From Warburgia ugandensis (Eukaryota > Streptophyta > Magnoliopsida > Canellales > Canellaceae), in assembly GCA_035236585.1 (NCBI GenBank), contig CP141127.1, positions 46,948,001 to 47,012,000 on the forward strand: 64,000 nt of DNA, in the 5' to 3' direction. Under the pieces are notes generated by a model that was not told the DNA's origin, did no database searches, and saw only the letters and a list, made by a program, of their open reading frames with translations. The translations under genes and the position numbers were made by a program. Below, in pieces: positions 1 through 12,819 of the stretch (its first letter is position 1; each line of letters opens with the position of its first letter).

Positions 1-1274
1 GTCGAAAGTATCATATATATATCATAAACATAATGATATGCATAATATGCTCAATTGAATCCAACTCATGGATATCTGGTATGGTCGACCAACCTCATGT
101 CATGCCATATGCAATGTAAATAAATCCTCAAACCATAGGGTCCAACTATGCCCACGACCTCGCCACCGTGTGGTCCTCGGGTACCTGAGGACACAGGGCC
201 ATATGCCTCCACGGGACATATGACACTTCGACCCAATGTCGTGACACCAGTGATAGCCCCCTGTACCACATGCAGTCGAAGCAGGGACGTTACCCTTTTT
301 TGGGCGTGGTACCCATCCACCTAATAGTGGTAGAGGATGGAGGCCAACCCAAACCTCTCGGCAAAGCGCCCACTATCTTATCAGCCCAAATCATATCAAA
401 TCAAACAAGCAAAAACCTCTTTTTCAAAACCTCTCCTCTTTGGGTCCCTCACAATTGCCTACCCAACGTCTTTCAGGCACTTCAGCGTCTTTTGGTAACC
501 CTCAAGGACATGCAATCTTTCAAAAACTCAATGCTCAAAAATCATGCAATATATGCATTTGTTTGCAAAACATATATATGCATAATGTATATGCAATTAT
601 TTGCAAAACATATCTATGTATAAAGCATTTATCATGTGTATGCTGAATTAAGTCTTGCTAAACAAGTTATATAACTTATACCTAAAACATGCATAAAATA
701 ATCATGGCTCTTTTAAAAAGTCTAGTAGTGATAGAGCACCTACTTGGTTAGGTCGCGCTAATCCCCTTGTCCTCGTATGCTCCTGAACATGGTTTGGGGA
801 ATCAAGGTTAGTTTGGCCTATCTTTTATAGGTTTTAGAGTGGTTGGTCTTATTACTTAGGCATTAAGGGTTCAACCCCATGCCCATGGGTGTCCTAAGGC
901 CCTAATTGGGCCTTGGTATCATCAGTTTTCCAAAGGTCTAGTGGCCACGCGCCACCATCCTAGTCTAAGGGTCGTGCCCACCTTATATTGGGCCTTGATC
1001 AGGGATTTTATAGCTTGGGTTAGCGGCGCCTCAATCGGAGCCCTAGATCTCAAGTTATAGCGTTTTTAGTGCCGCGTGTACATAAAAGGGCCAAACGAAG
1101 CAAGGTGGAAGCCTGGGAAACTTAGCCTAGGACTAATGGGAAGACAGGTTTGGAGGGATTTTGGGCATACCTGGCTTGTTGCTGGGTTTTTCTCCACATT
1201 TCTTCTCTTGGTTGCTTCTCCAAAATGGGTTTATCCTAAGCTTTTGGGCTGCCATTAGAAGCGCCCAAGAGCTC

Positions 1275-1282
1275 TATTTATA
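1275..1282 (-). promoter_or_regulatory. TATA box of F1
   Basis: Minus-strand TATAAATA. It sits in a perfect inverted repeat, GCTCTAT-AA-ATAGAGC. The same arrangement occurs in F3, so this is probably the LTR core promoter. Activity is inferred only. Confidence 0.55.
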
Positions 1283-1344
1283 GAGCTATAAGAGGGTTCT
1301 GGAGGGGGCTCTCACCGCCCTTGAATGGTGGTGGAGAAACCTCC

Positions 1345-1382
1345 AGAATGGCGGTGATTTCTCCTCCAATCACCGCCATTCT
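1345..1382. repeat. Perfect 15-bp hairpin upstream of the F1 TATA box
   Basis: Stem AGAATGGCGGTGATT at 1345-1359, an 8-base loop, then its exact reverse complement at 1368-1382. It ends about 62 bases upstream of the TATA box in LTR orientation. F3 has the same hairpin with one mismatch at the same spacing. Confidence 0.8.
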
Positions 1383-2284
1383 AGAACCCTCTAGAAGGTT
1401 GAAGAAGAGGGGTGCCCGTATCAAAACGGGCCCCTGTGTTTTGCAGGCTAAATCCATTTTTTAGTGAAAATTACATTTTTGCTCCTAAACTTCAAAGGGC
1501 CATAACTTGCTCATTTTAACTCCGTTTTGGGTGATTTTGGTCTTGTTGAATTCCTTGTTCTAAGATGCACCTAATGGTACCATTTTTAGGACCAAATTTC
1601 TAGGTTTAATCAGGGTGAATTGTAAAATGACCAAAATACCCTTATTTCCAAAAAGTGAACTTTTCATTGCTAACTTGGGATTTAAATGTTACAAAATTAG
1701 AGTCATTACAGTAACACCCCAAATTTTTTTTATAATAAAAATATAATAGTGAAATTGAAGATTTCAAGGAAAAATGAGACTGGAATATTAGGCTTAGCAA
1801 AAACATACTCTTATAGAAGTATAAATAAGGCATAATACATGCATAATTGAAAACATATCCCACAAACCCTTCAAAATGACTGTATGCACGACAATTTCTG
1901 AATACAGATGAAAAATTCGTATTTTTCTTCATTTTAATGACTAAAAGGGCAAAATGGTAATTTCACCAATAACCAAGACTTGAGACATCAAAATCTAGAA
2001 TGTACTCAGAAATACGAATCCAACGCCACTATGTACGCTCAATTCCGAGCCTAGGAGGATAAAACAGATTTTTCTCCATAAAGGGCAAAATGGTCTTTTT
2101 ATAGATGGGGCCCACAAAGGCCCCAAAATAGAATCCAATGGCCAGACTGCATGAAATCATAGGTCAAACCACTACCACCAGCTAGTGGAGAAGGAGGGTG
2201 GTAGTGGAATCAAAGAAATATTAAATATTAAAAAGGAAAAAAGCATAATTATTAGGTCTTATGATGAAAAACACTCAAAAACCC

Positions 2285-2292
2285 TATAAATA
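2285..2292 (+). promoter_or_regulatory. TATA box of L1
   Basis: TATAAATA in the context CCCTATAAATAGACATC, about 570 bases from the L1 start. The context and position resemble the TATA boxes of the F LTRs. Promoter function is inferred. Confidence 0.5.
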
Positions 2293-2561
2293 GACATCAG
2301 AAAAATTCCCAAAAATATTTCAAAAATCAATCACGAAGTTCCCTAGACTCTGCCAAAATCTTAGCTCAAAATTCCTCCTCGGGTTATCGGGCGTCTACAT
2401 GGACGGGTCGTCCCCTAAGAGCAGGGTTTCACCCTGTTACAGTTTTCTGAATTAGGCATTCATATTCAACCGTTGAAATATCATCTTAGGCATTGGATCT
2501 TTGAGGAATACAAAGATCTACAAAACCCCTTTTAGTTTACCATAATCAGTTGAGAATCCGT

Positions 2562-4772
2562 GGAGAATCACCGAAAAACTGAAGCTCTAGTGACTTATAT
2601 TATAAGGAGTGGATTTTCTGGCTTTTTCTGCAGAGATCTAGAATTTCTTCTTCCAGGTAGGTGCACTTGCACCCCTCTTTCATTTCCAGTAGGTTAGTCT
2701 GGTTTTCCGGCAAGGATGGGAGCTCCCTAGCCATTGATCTGTCGAAGACGATGGATCCGGCACTGAGGGTTGAGATCCCATCGATCCACAGCTCAGATGT
2801 AACTTCTAAGCCGATGGATGGATTCCTGGGGCCCAAAAACCCCAGGATGTGAAATCTGAGCGCTTGGTTTTACTGGATGGAGGAGATTCAGCCACAGGCG
2901 ATTCGACGGTCCAAATTAGACCGTCTCGCCTGTAGTCGGTTACCTCTGCCAGGCCACCTAGGATCGACGGTAAAAGGTGCGGGACGCGGGTCGCCCCATA
3001 CTTGTAACCCAGATCTGATCTGGGCCATCTATTCTGTTAACTGAAAATCTTATTTCTTCAATTCAGAGCTTGATATAGCTCTGATTTCAGATCTGAAAAA
3101 TGCTATGGACTCATCATTTAGAATGTACTGAACTTATTAGATCCATGTTTTAATTTGTATTTACATAAGTTATTTAGTAAATCCAGTACCCATGATCTTA
3201 GATCATGGACCAAATGACTTTAAAAGACAAATCTAAACTGATGGATGTCTTCAGAGACCCCCTAAAAGGATCATGTTAATAATCAGATTTTTATTCCTAT
3301 ATATGAAGGAATTGATCAAAAACTGTAAAGATGAAATTCAGCCCTCAAAACAGGCTGAAGTCTAAAAATCTTAATTATGACTTTAATTGAACTCAAAATT
3401 TAGATCATAAACTTTCATTGGAATCATATTTATGTTACTAATCCACTGAAAATATTAGATCTTACTTTTAATTTATATTTACATGATCTATTCAGTACCA
3501 TCCGTGCCATTGATCTTGGATCATGACCAAGATGACCTCAAGATCATGGCCAAAACCTTAGGAAACATGTTCTTAGTAGAAATTATATGTCTCTAGATCA
3601 GTAAAAGGGATCCCAAACAGTAAGGTGAAATTCAGCCCTTAAAATACGCTGAAATCTTAAAATCACAATTTTGATCTCAATTAAGATCCAAATTGAGATC
3701 TGAAAGTTTTTATGGATTCCGTGTGATAATTATAATGGACTGAACCTATAAATTTTTAATTTTAATTAATTACATTTTCTATAATTAATTAGATAAGTAA
3801 CTAACATCCTTGATCTACAAGATCTAGGATGATCAGACCACTAATACCTTGGTGGATGATAATTTTATAACATAATAAACAAAATAAGTAGCTTAAACGG
3901 AATTAATTGGGCAGATCTTAAGAGATCTAGCCTTAAGAGTTACTAAAATCCCTAAAAATGAATAGTACCTCCAAGATCAAGATGATCTAGGATGATTGGA
4001 CAATATGGATGTATTTTGAAGATTATCTTGAGATAAGATCATAGGGATTTAATGAATGGATGATGAGGATTTGGGCTAGATCAAGATCTATGCCCTTAAA
4101 TAGTATAAAGAAACTTAAGATCTCCTTGATTGGGTAGATCAAGGAAGATCAAATCAATGGATGAGATAAATCAATGAATTAATAATAAAATAACATCAAT
4201 GTAAAATGTTGGATCTAAAATAAAATGATGGATCAAGATCTAAACCCTAAAGAAATGAAAAATGACTACGGATCAATTAAGACCCTTGGATCATGATAGC
4301 ATGTTAGATTGCTATTTGGATTATTGAACATTATTGTCTTTCATTTCTTAGTTGAGTCACTAATAGAATTGATTATTTAATTGTTTATTTATTCTTTAAA
4401 TTTATGCTTTAATGCTTAAGTAATGAAAATTTCATTGAAATTGTCATCAAAAGGCAGTCACATGGAATGTATGACATGGACTTTATGATAGTAAGGACCA
4501 TAGTTAGTAGGATAATATAAGGAATATAAATTCCTTGGTCCAACTTAGGAGAATGATAAATCTCCATGAATGACATTTTAATTCATGGATTTAATTAAAA
4601 TCAATTAGAAAGAATACTTAGGGTTAAATGCTCATAGGAACCTTATGAAAGGTTGAGTTAGGGTCGAGCTAGTGAATGATGGACATAATGGTGAAAGGGG
4701 TTATCTAATAGAGCCACGCTCTCCCCACACCTTCTGTTGACATTTGTGAGGTCTAAACGTCTCCTTACATGA
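2562..4772 (+). repeat. Tandem duplication inside L1, first unit
   Basis: The unit begins GGAGAATCAC. At 4773 the same ten bases reappear and the sequence repeats, through 5137 and then 8008-9919 after the F2 insertion. The period is 2211 bases. The junction joins ...CATGAGGA to GAATCAC, with GGA shared by both parents, which suggests microhomology-mediated duplication or template switching. The second unit ends at ...CATGAGGA (9919) and continues TTGAAGTAG; L5 shows that continuation is the ancestral order. Divergence is small, with scattered substitutions and short indels. Confidence 0.85.
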
Positions 4773-5535
4773 GGAGAATCACTAGAAAACTGAAGCTCCG
4801 GCAACCTATATTATCAGGAGTGGATTTTCTAGTTTTTCCAGCATAGATCCGGAATATCTTCTTCCAAGTAGGTGCACTTGCACCCCTCTTCATTTCCAGT
4901 AGGTTAGTCTGGTTTTCCGGTAAGGATGGGAGCTCCCCAGCCGTTGATCCATCGGAGACGATGGATTCAGCACTGAGGGTTGAGATCTCATCGATCCACA
5001 ACTCAGATTTAACTTCTGAGCTGATGGATGGATTCCTAGGGCCCAAAAACCCTAGGATGTTAAATCTGAGCACTTGGTTTTATTGGATGGAGGAGATCCA
5101 GTCATAGGCGATACGACGGTCCAGATCAGACCATCTTTGTGACGACCCGGGTTTTCTCATGCATTTTTAAATGCAATATCTAATTCCTAAGGCGGGATGC
5201 ATCCCTATTTGAAAACCATTTTATAAAAACCATGCAATGCAGTGGAAAATCTTTAGTTTTAAACTCATTTTGAAAATCCCAAGTGTCATTTGCCTTCACA
5301 ACAATCAAAGTAGTTTTTGAAAACCTTCAGAAATCATAAATGTTTTTCCCCAGGTCTATCTAATCACAGCACATAGCCCAACTGTAAATAAATACAAATA
5401 CATGTCCAAAGGGTAGAGAGTTTACTCACAAGTATAGTTGTCTCCTTTGTTTATGCACTTGCTCGTAGCACTAATATCTCCTGAGGCGTCTTCTATTTGT
5501 AAGTGGAACTATCCTGAAAAATGTTAAGAATAGGG

Positions 5536-5554
5536 TGAGTATATACTATACTCA
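5536..5554. repeat. Conserved LTR hairpin (F2)
   Basis: TGAGTATA-TAC-TATACTCA, a perfect 8-bp inverted repeat. The same hairpin occurs at 20021-20039, 28425-28443 and 43222-43240, and a variant at 63828-63847. It lies about 400 bases from the LTR 3' end. Confidence 0.85.
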
Positions 5555-6034
5555 GTAGGAGTCTATCACTACTAGTTTTACAATGCATGCTACGTTTAAA
5601 ATCATATGCTCTTTAAAACATGTGCATGTTCGAACAATCATGGTCAATATCGATATCAAAAACCATTGTCAAATTGGAATACTGACGACTTAAAGAAATA
5701 GCATAATCCAAGTCGAAAGTATCATATATCATAAACATAATGATATGCATAATATGCTCAACTAAATCCAACTCATGGATATCTAGTATGGTCGACCAAC
5801 CTCATGTCATGCCATATGCAATGCAAATAAATCCTCAAACCATAGGGTCCAACTATGCCCACGACTTCACCGCCGTGTGGTCCCTGGGTACCTAGGGAAA
5901 CAGGGTCATATGCCTCCACGGGACATATGACACTTATTCATCGTAAGTCATGCAATTTATGCAATCAGTTGCAAAACATGCATGCAATGCATAAAATCTG
6001 CTCATGCTAGTATTGCATTCAAAGTCATAACCTT

Positions 6035-6114
6035 GCCTAGAAGCTTGACAGCCTAGAAGCCTGCCAGCCTAGAAGCCTAATAGCTTAGAAGCCTGCTAGC
6101 CTAGAAGCATGTCA
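6035..6114. repeat. 16-bp minisatellite, five units, inside F2
   Basis: Five consecutive units close to GCCTAGAAGCCTGCCA with a period of exactly 16. Not seen in the other F copies here. Confidence 0.9.
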
Positions 6115-6123
6115 GCTCTCTCT

Positions 6124-6165
6124 GGCCTGCCCTCATCGGCCCGCCCTCATTAGCCCACCGTCATC
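6124..6165. repeat. 14-bp minisatellite, three units, inside F2
   Basis: Three units close to GGCCCGCCCTCATC immediately after the 16-bp array, separated by a short CT-rich stretch. Probably amplified together with it. Confidence 0.8.
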
Positions 6166-7594
6166 GGCCAAGGCTACACTTATCATGCAATCTATGCAAG
6201 TAGCACATGTCTTGGTAATATATGCACAATGTATTTTTCAAAACTTGTCCTCTTTGGGTCGCTCACAACTGCCTACCCAGCGTCTTTTGGGCACTCCAGC
6301 GTCTTTGGGTAACCCTCAAGGACATGCAATTTTTCAAGAACTCAATACTCACAAATCATGCAATATATGCAATTGTTTGCAAAACATGCATATGCATAAT
6401 GTATTTGTCATAAGCATGCTGAATTCATTTATAAAATTAAGTCATGCTAAACAAGTCATGTAACTTATACTTAAAACATGCATTCAAAACAATCATGGGC
6501 TCTTTTTAAAAGTCTAGTAGTGATAGAGCACCTACCTCAAAGTCTCCTAGAGTCGCGTCCTTTATCACTCAACCTGTCCCTGGGTCTTTTTTATAAACTC
6601 CTGGGTATGAATGGATATAAGGAGTCCTTATTAATTTCAATCCATTTAGACATTAGATTGCTAGCTCTGCCTATTGGGGTCCATGGTCCTTGCCTAATTC
6701 ATTGTCAGGCTGGATCCTATGATGTGGATCTACTATTCCATGGTAAACTCTATAAATTGTCCTCTAATCCTAACTTTAAAGTCTCATTAGGTCCCTGTGT
6801 CCCAGGACACTCGTGCATCCTGGTTGAACTGCGACCCCCTCACGTGCGTGCGCCTAAAGGCCGTGCCAGGGACCGCATTTTGCACGTGCACATGCAAGCT
6901 CAAGCGATGCGCTATGACGCGCATCCTGGATGGCATTGCATGGACTCACCTTTGGTGTAGCATGGCACGTCTCAACTCCCAGGGCACCCCGTGCATCTTG
7001 GTCAAGCCAGGACCCGTGCCCCATGTCGCACGCTCACCCGAAGGCCGCACCTAGGGACAATGTACTCACTGTCGTACACCTGGAACTGTCCCAAGGACCC
7101 TGTCCCAGGTGCAGGTGAAGCATGGCGTCCCTAGGACACCTTGTTCGTGCAGGGCCGGTCCAAGCCAGCTTGGAGCATTTTTTGGCCAGGAACCTAGCTG
7201 GAAAATGGCAGGGAAAGGAGGATGCCTGGTTCCGTTTATGGCCGACCAGAATCGGCTTTGTCTTCTTCGACTGGAAAAACCGGCTGGGGAAGGACCAGAT
7301 CAGGCATGGATCCGGTCTGGGAAAAGCAAAACAAAGAGGAAAAGGTAAGAATGGCTTACCTGTAGCCTCAGAACGCCCTCTTTCCCCGGTGGGTGTGCCT
7401 GCTCGCCAGAAAACTCGAACAAGGGGGGGAAACCCCATTGCCAGACCGGAAAGGAAAAAGGGAATGGGATAATGGCCGGCCCGACTAGGGCCTGGCCATT
7501 GCCAGAATTTGTAGAGAGATGGGTTTCCGATTTTTCCAGAAACCCCAGTCTCAAACGACTAGAAAAACGCGATTTTGAAGAGGGGGAGATGGGG

Positions 7595-7602
7595 TATTTA
7601 TA
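7595..7602 (-). promoter_or_regulatory. TATA box of F2
   Basis: Minus-strand TATAAATA flanked by C/G runs. The palindrome AATGGCGG-TG-CCGCCATT lies 24 bases upstream, at 7626-7643. Function is inferred from the shared position in the F LTRs. Confidence 0.5.
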
Positions 7603-10600
7603 GGGGAAAGAAGGCGGTGCCCCTCAATGGCGGTGCCGCCATTCCCCTGGTGTTTTCTGGAGAAATCATGAAAGGAGGGTTTCTGGAGAGATCTGGAGGT
7701 CGAAGATGACAGGGGGTGCCGTTATCAAAATGCCCCCCTGCGTTTTTCGTCTTTTTCGTTTTTCTGTTTAAATTCCAAAACTACCCCTGATCTTTAAACG
7801 GCCGTAACTTCTTCATACGAACTCCGTTTTTGGCGTTCTTTGAGGCGTTCAATTCCATTTTTCAAGTAGAATCTAATGGTACAACTTTCCTTACAAATTC
7901 CTTCATTTACTATTTTCAATAAAGTGAAACATTTAACTCAGTTCATTTCCTATAGAATGTCCAATTTTTGTTAAAAATAGCATAAATTGCTCGGGTGTTA
8001 TAGTCTCGCATGTTGCTGGTTACCTCTGCCCAGCCACCTGGGATAGATGGTAGCAGGCGCGGGATGCGGGTCGCCTCGTACCTGTAACCCAGATCTGATC
8101 TGGGTCATCTATTCTGTTAACTAAAAATCTTATTTCTTCAATTCAAAGCTTGATATAGCTCTGATTTTAGATCTGAAAAATGCTATGGACTCCTTGTATG
8201 ATTTAGAATGTACTGAACTTATTAGATCCATGTTTTAATTTGTATTTACATAAGTTATTTAGTAAAATCAGTACCCATGATCTTAGATCATGGACTAGAT
8301 GACTTTAAAAGATAAATCTGAACTGATGGATGTCTTCATAGACCCCCTAAAATGGATCATGTTTAGAGTCAGATTTTTATTCCTATATATGAAGGAATTA
8401 ATCAAAAACTTTAAAGATGAAATTCAGCCCTTAAAACGGGCTGAAATCTTAAAATCTTAATTATGACTTTAATTGCACTCCAAAAATAGATAAAAAAATT
8501 TCATTGGAATTATATTTATGTTACTAATCCAGTGAAAATATTAGTCTTGTTTTGAATTTACATTTACGTGATCTATTCAGTACCATCCGTGCCATTGATC
8601 TTAGATCATGGCCAAGATGATCTCAAACATGAAATCTGAACCGATAGATGTATTCAGAAGGTCGCAAAACCTTAGAAAACATATTCTTAGTAGAAATTAT
8701 ATGTCTCTAGATCAATAAAATGGATCCTAAACAGTAAGGTGAAATTCAGCCCTTAAAACAAAATTTGAAATCTTTAAATCACAATTTCGATCTCAATTAA
8801 GATCCAAATTGAGATCGAAAAGTTTTGATGGATTCCTTATGATAAGTAGAATGGACTGAACCTATAAAATTATGATTTTAATTAATTATATTTTCTGTAA
8901 TTAAGTAGATAAATAACTAACATCCTTGATCTACAAGATCTAGGATGATCAGACTACTAATACCTTGGTGGATGATGGTTTTATAACATAATAAATAAAA
9001 TAAGTGGCTTAAACAGAATTAATTGGGCAGATCTTAAGAGATCTAGACTTAAGAGTTACTAAAATCCCTAAAAATGAATAGTACCTCCAAGATCAAGATG
9101 ATCCAGGATGATTGGACAGTATGGATGTATTTTGAAGATTATCTTGAGATAAGATCATAGGGATTTAATGAATGGATGATGAGGATTTGGGCTAGATTAA
9201 GATCTATGCCCTTAAATAGTATAAAGAAACTTAAGATCTCCTTGATTGGGTAGATCAAGGAAGATCAAATCAATGGATGAGATAAATCAATGAATTAATA
9301 ATAAAATAACATCAATGTAAAATGTTGGATCTAAAATATAATGATGGATCAAGATCTAAACCCTAAAGAAATGAAAAATGACTATGGATCAATTAAGACC
9401 CTTGGATCATGATAGCATGTTAGATTACTATTTGGATTATTGAACATTATTGTCTTTCATTTCGTAGTTGAGTTACTAATAGAATTGATTATTTAATTGT
9501 TTAGTTAATTGTTTATTTATTCTTTAAATTTATGCTTTAATGCTTAAGTAATGAAAATTTCATTGAAATTGTAATTAAATGAAATTGGAAAGAAAAGGCA
9601 TTCACATGGAATGTATGACATGGACTTTATGATAGTAAGGACCATAGTTAGTAGGATAATATAAGAAATATAAATTCCTTGGTCCAGCTTAGGAGAATAA
9701 TAAATCTCCATGAATGACATTTTAATTCATCGATTTAATTAAAATCAGTTAAAAAGAATACTTAGGGTTAAATGCTCATAGGAACCTTATGAAAGGTTGT
9801 GTTAGGGTCAAGCTAGTGAATGATGGACATAATGGTTAAGGGGGTTATCTAATAGAGCCACGCTCTCCCTCCACCTTCCGTTGACGTTTGTGAGGTCTAA
9901 ACGCCTCCTTACATGAGGATTGAAGTAGCCATTTTGTGTTCAACCATTCAACTAGTATGCCTTAGCCAATTTGACATAAGAGGAGGAATATAGACTTAGA
10001 ATGAAATAAACTACCCTCAACCATTAAAACATTAAATGGTTGAGTAATAATAATAAAGAGCATAAAAGGTTAGTAAATCATCTAACCCTAATAAAAATGG
10101 TAAGCAAGATAAGGATGATCAAAGAAGATCCCCAGGATCTTAAATGATCAAGAACAATAAGAATACTAATGAAGTATTATATTGTGTATGTATAGTGTGT
10201 ATAGAAGAACATAGATAGAAAATCCAAACCCTTGATCAAACTTGATTCAAGGAAAATTAGGGTATCACTTATAAGGATACATACAAGTATGGATAAATAA
10301 CTTGAAATGTATGGTGTGACAGATGCATGAATACAAATTAGGATGAGCAATGTGGAGGAATGCCACTTGAGGATATACGAATCAAGACCTGATACTACTT
10401 TGAGGTAGGTGGATATACAAAGATATATTGGAAATTCATGTGTATACATACATGATTATCTGTCTCGTAGTATAGACCTTCATTGTATGAGTATGCTTAG
10501 TACCTTACCATAGTCATGATCCAAATAAGTGATCCAAAACATATGATCCAAATGAGAAATTTCTATGATCCAACTAAATGAATATGTTAAGTGATCTAAA

Positions 10601-11417
10601 ATATATATATGATCCAACTAAAGGATGAAATTAGAGGATTTACTAAATGATATAACCTCAGAATTTAAGTTATTTGATCTAATATGATGATCAAACTTAA
10701 TGAGGTGATAGGGATGAGATATGAAACTAAGAATACCCTAAGGATAGGGTGTAGAAAATATTCCAGCCTTAGTTAAATAGACACATTGTTTGATATGTAC
10801 AAGTATGGAGGCTTGTGTATTTTGATTTAGACAGGGATAGACACTTGGGATGCTATGCTACGGAAGTTATGAGGATTTGGCCACCCACTTCCTGAAATTT
10901 ATATGATGGATACCATGCCCATAGAGAGGCTAAATGTTGGGTGGGGCAATAATGGGAAGGCCTCACTGTAATAGCTATGGTCCACCCCATGAGGACATGG
11001 ATTGATTATTCCACAGTTGGTATCAGTGGAAGATTATACAGTTATCCGGGTGCGCTGTATGGATTGAGACTGTGAGCATATTAGTCCTAATGTATTTTGC
11101 ATTATGATGCACATATTATAGGCATAGTATGATGCCATGGCATAATGATATGCTATTATATGAGTTCCTAGAATGAAAACCCCTATATGTGAATTGGCTA
11201 GGTATTACTCTCCTAAATGGAAGTATAGCCAGGGGAAGGAACAAGTTTTGAGTAATCTTCAATATATTAACTAATTTGTCATGTACTACATAAATAATGT
11301 ATATCCTCTATATATATATGAGTATGAGATGACTCATGAGGGCTTAATGACTGAGGTAAGTATCCTTGTATTGATGATGTCGTATATTTTTATGTCCCCT
11401 ACCAAGCATAGCTTGTT

Positions 11418-11453
11418 GAGGTATTATACATGTTTTCATGTTTACAATACCTC
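11418..11453. repeat. Conserved LTR hairpin (L1)
   Basis: GAGGTATT at 11418-11425 pairs with AATACCTC at 11446-11453. It is preceded by CCTACCAAGCATAGCTTG, a flank also found before the L2 hairpin and, inverted, beside the L5 hairpin. Confidence 0.7.
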
Positions 11454-11923
11454 AGGCACAGAGAAGGAGGGAAAGAAGCTCAAGGCCATAAAGGACCTAA
11501 GGGATTGAAGCTTGAAGATCTAGGAGCAAGACAATAGAAGATTTGAAGAAAATAAGAAAATCAAAGTATGTATCTGAAGATATGTAATTTTTCCTTATTT
11601 GAGAGTGTGTTGTATTGAGTGTTTGTAATGTAAGGTGAGGTTTGAATTTTGGATTATGTAATTTTGGACAATGGATTGTAACCTAATACAGGGCTGTCTA
11701 AGAGTGAACCACTGGATGAATCCTGGTATTCAATAAAATTTTATTTCATATGAAATGGTTATGTGTATTATGTATTTTCCAGTGAGACTTGGGTTCTGTT
11801 CAAAATGAATTTAAATGAAAAGAATTTCCACTGCATTGTTTGCGAATTTTTTTTACACATTTAAGGGCCCTCCCTTTGAACGAATGTATTATAAAATGTG
11901 TTTCAAAAACCCGAGTCGTCACA

Positions 11924-12660
11924 ATATGCAGGGCACCTTTAGATGGTGGTCGCTGCAGGGCTGCCAAGGGGGCTTCATAGGGGAGGTGAAGAGAAGGTTG
12001 AGGGGGGGGGGGGGGGGTTCATAGGAAGGAGACATAAGGAGAGGGTCGTAGGGAGGAGGTAAGGGGAAGGGGGATGTACCTTAATTAACTAGCATAAAGT
12101 TTCTAATGTGGCGCGACATGGTCAATGGATAGAGAGATTGTAAAGGGCACAACTATAGATGATAGAGATTGAGAAGCAAATGGTGGGATGAAAAAATTTG
12201 ATCCTATGTACGTTGGATTTTTCAAGTCATTTGAAAAAAACAACTTCAAAAAATCTCTTTTCAAATGACTTTAAAAATATTTGTTTTTAAAGTTGCTTTT
12301 TCAAATGACTTTATAAATCTCTATTTTTAAAGTAATTTTTTTAGACTACTTTAAAAGCTATGATTTTTGAATTAATTTTTTTCAAAAAAATTTAAAAAAA
12401 GCATTAAAATCTAATATATTTTTTACTTCAAATATATTTTATCTCACTTTACAATCTCTTATTTAAATACAATGAAACCAATTTTTCTTATCATAGTCAG
12501 CATTGATTCACGCATTATCTACATAATAAATATAATAATATGCAAAAGAATTTACTTTTTAAATAAATCTTCAATTGCATATATTATATATATGTATATA
12601 ATGTCATGTGTATAGTATTCGTTTCATTTCAATCCTCATAACACATGATAAAAGAGCTAA
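11924..12660 (-). mobile_element. 3' remnant of CACTA-2 between L1 and CACTA-1
   Basis: 12600-12660 (minus strand) aligns with the sequence just after the TNP2 gene of CACTA-1 (36243 onward). 12200-12370 contains repeats with GACTTTAAA and TTTAAAGT cores like those in the CACTA introns and ends. 11940-12080 is strongly purine-rich on the plus strand and includes 16 consecutive G. I recognise no gene. Confidence 0.6.
12002..12017. repeat. Homopolymer of 16 G
   Basis: Sixteen consecutive G within a purine-rich stretch. The exact length could be a sequencing or assembly error. Confidence 0.7.
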
Positions 12661-12684
12661 CACTACTACACTAGGCTTTTAAAG
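12661..12684 (+). repeat. CACTA-1 5' terminal inverted repeat
   Basis: CACTACTACACTAGGCTTTT preceded by TAA. The first eight bases match the reverse complement of the other end exactly; CTT recurs further in. The En/Spm transposase is known to act on such ends. Confidence 0.9.
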
Positions 12685-12819
12685 TTAGCGTAAAGAAGTT
12701 GCTATATTGACCACTGACTTCGTAAATATTTTATGAGTTAGTTAGAAATAAATGACTTAAAAAATGTAAACTTAAGAAGTCGTTTAATTATAAACATCAA
12801 AAGTCAGGCCCGAAGAGGA

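Larger units (their letters stand above)
1..1710 (-). repeat. F1: solo LTR of the F family, truncated by the window edge
   Basis: The LTR begins (minus strand) at 1710 with TGTAATGACTC and runs left out of the window. It is closely similar over its whole visible length to the reverse complement of 17784-20390 and 41006-43589. It carries a TATA box at 1275-1282 and a perfect hairpin at 1345-1382. The 5 bases after it (GTAAC, 1711-1715) continue as the start of L1, which should begin TGTAAC. F1 therefore appears to have landed 6 bases into the 5' end of L1, duplicating GTAAC. No coding capacity is seen. The left TSD lies outside the window. Confidence 0.8.
5138..8002 (-). repeat. F2: solo LTR of the F family
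   Basis: On the minus strand it starts at 8002 with TATAACACCCG (first dinucleotide mutated from TG) and ends at 5138 with ...GGGTCGTCACA. It interrupts the second L1 duplication unit. The flanks are ATCTT (5133-5137) and GTCTC (8003-8007); the uninterrupted copy near 2925 reads GTCTC, so this is a 5-base TSD with two transition differences. No coding region or primer-binding site is seen. It is closest to F4. Differences from F4 include an extra segment at about 5935-6180 that holds minisatellites. Confidence 0.88.
4773..9919 (+). repeat. Tandem duplication inside L1, second unit, split by F2
   Basis: Matches 2562-4772 in two blocks, 4773-5137 and 8003-9919. The break falls at the position equivalent to about 2925-2930, where F2 inserted. 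Net length without F2 is about 2.28 kb. Because F2 is absent from unit one, it inserted after the duplication or into only this copy. No gene is seen. Confidence 0.85.
1711..11923 (+). repeat. L1: very long LTR, probably solo, with an internal tandem duplication and nested F2
   Basis: It starts (T)GTAACACCCC and ends CCCGAGTCGTCACA at 11923. The next bases, ATATG (11924-11928), are the candidate right TSD; the left TSD is beyond the window. No gag/pol, primer-binding site or polypurine tract is seen, so a solo LTR is likely. A 2.2-kb segment is tandemly duplicated, and F2 is inserted in the second copy. Without F2 and the extra copy the length would be about 5.1 kb, long for an LTR. The 3' third is similar to 31680-33337 and, inverted, to 61069-63594. 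It has a TATA box at 2285 and a 3' hairpin at 11418-11453. Confidence 0.7.

Noticed and set aside
6478-6960. 160-codon plus-strand frame in F2
   Set aside because: It lies in the LTR, is antisense to the LTR promoter, is not open in F4, and shows no domain.
5138-8002. Reading the F elements in the opposite orientation, as TGTGACGACC...ATTACA LTRs
   Set aside because: Both ends start TG and end CA when reversed, so the first reading was possible. The TATA boxes, the hairpin position and the match of the GTCGTCACA end to L1 fix the orientation given.
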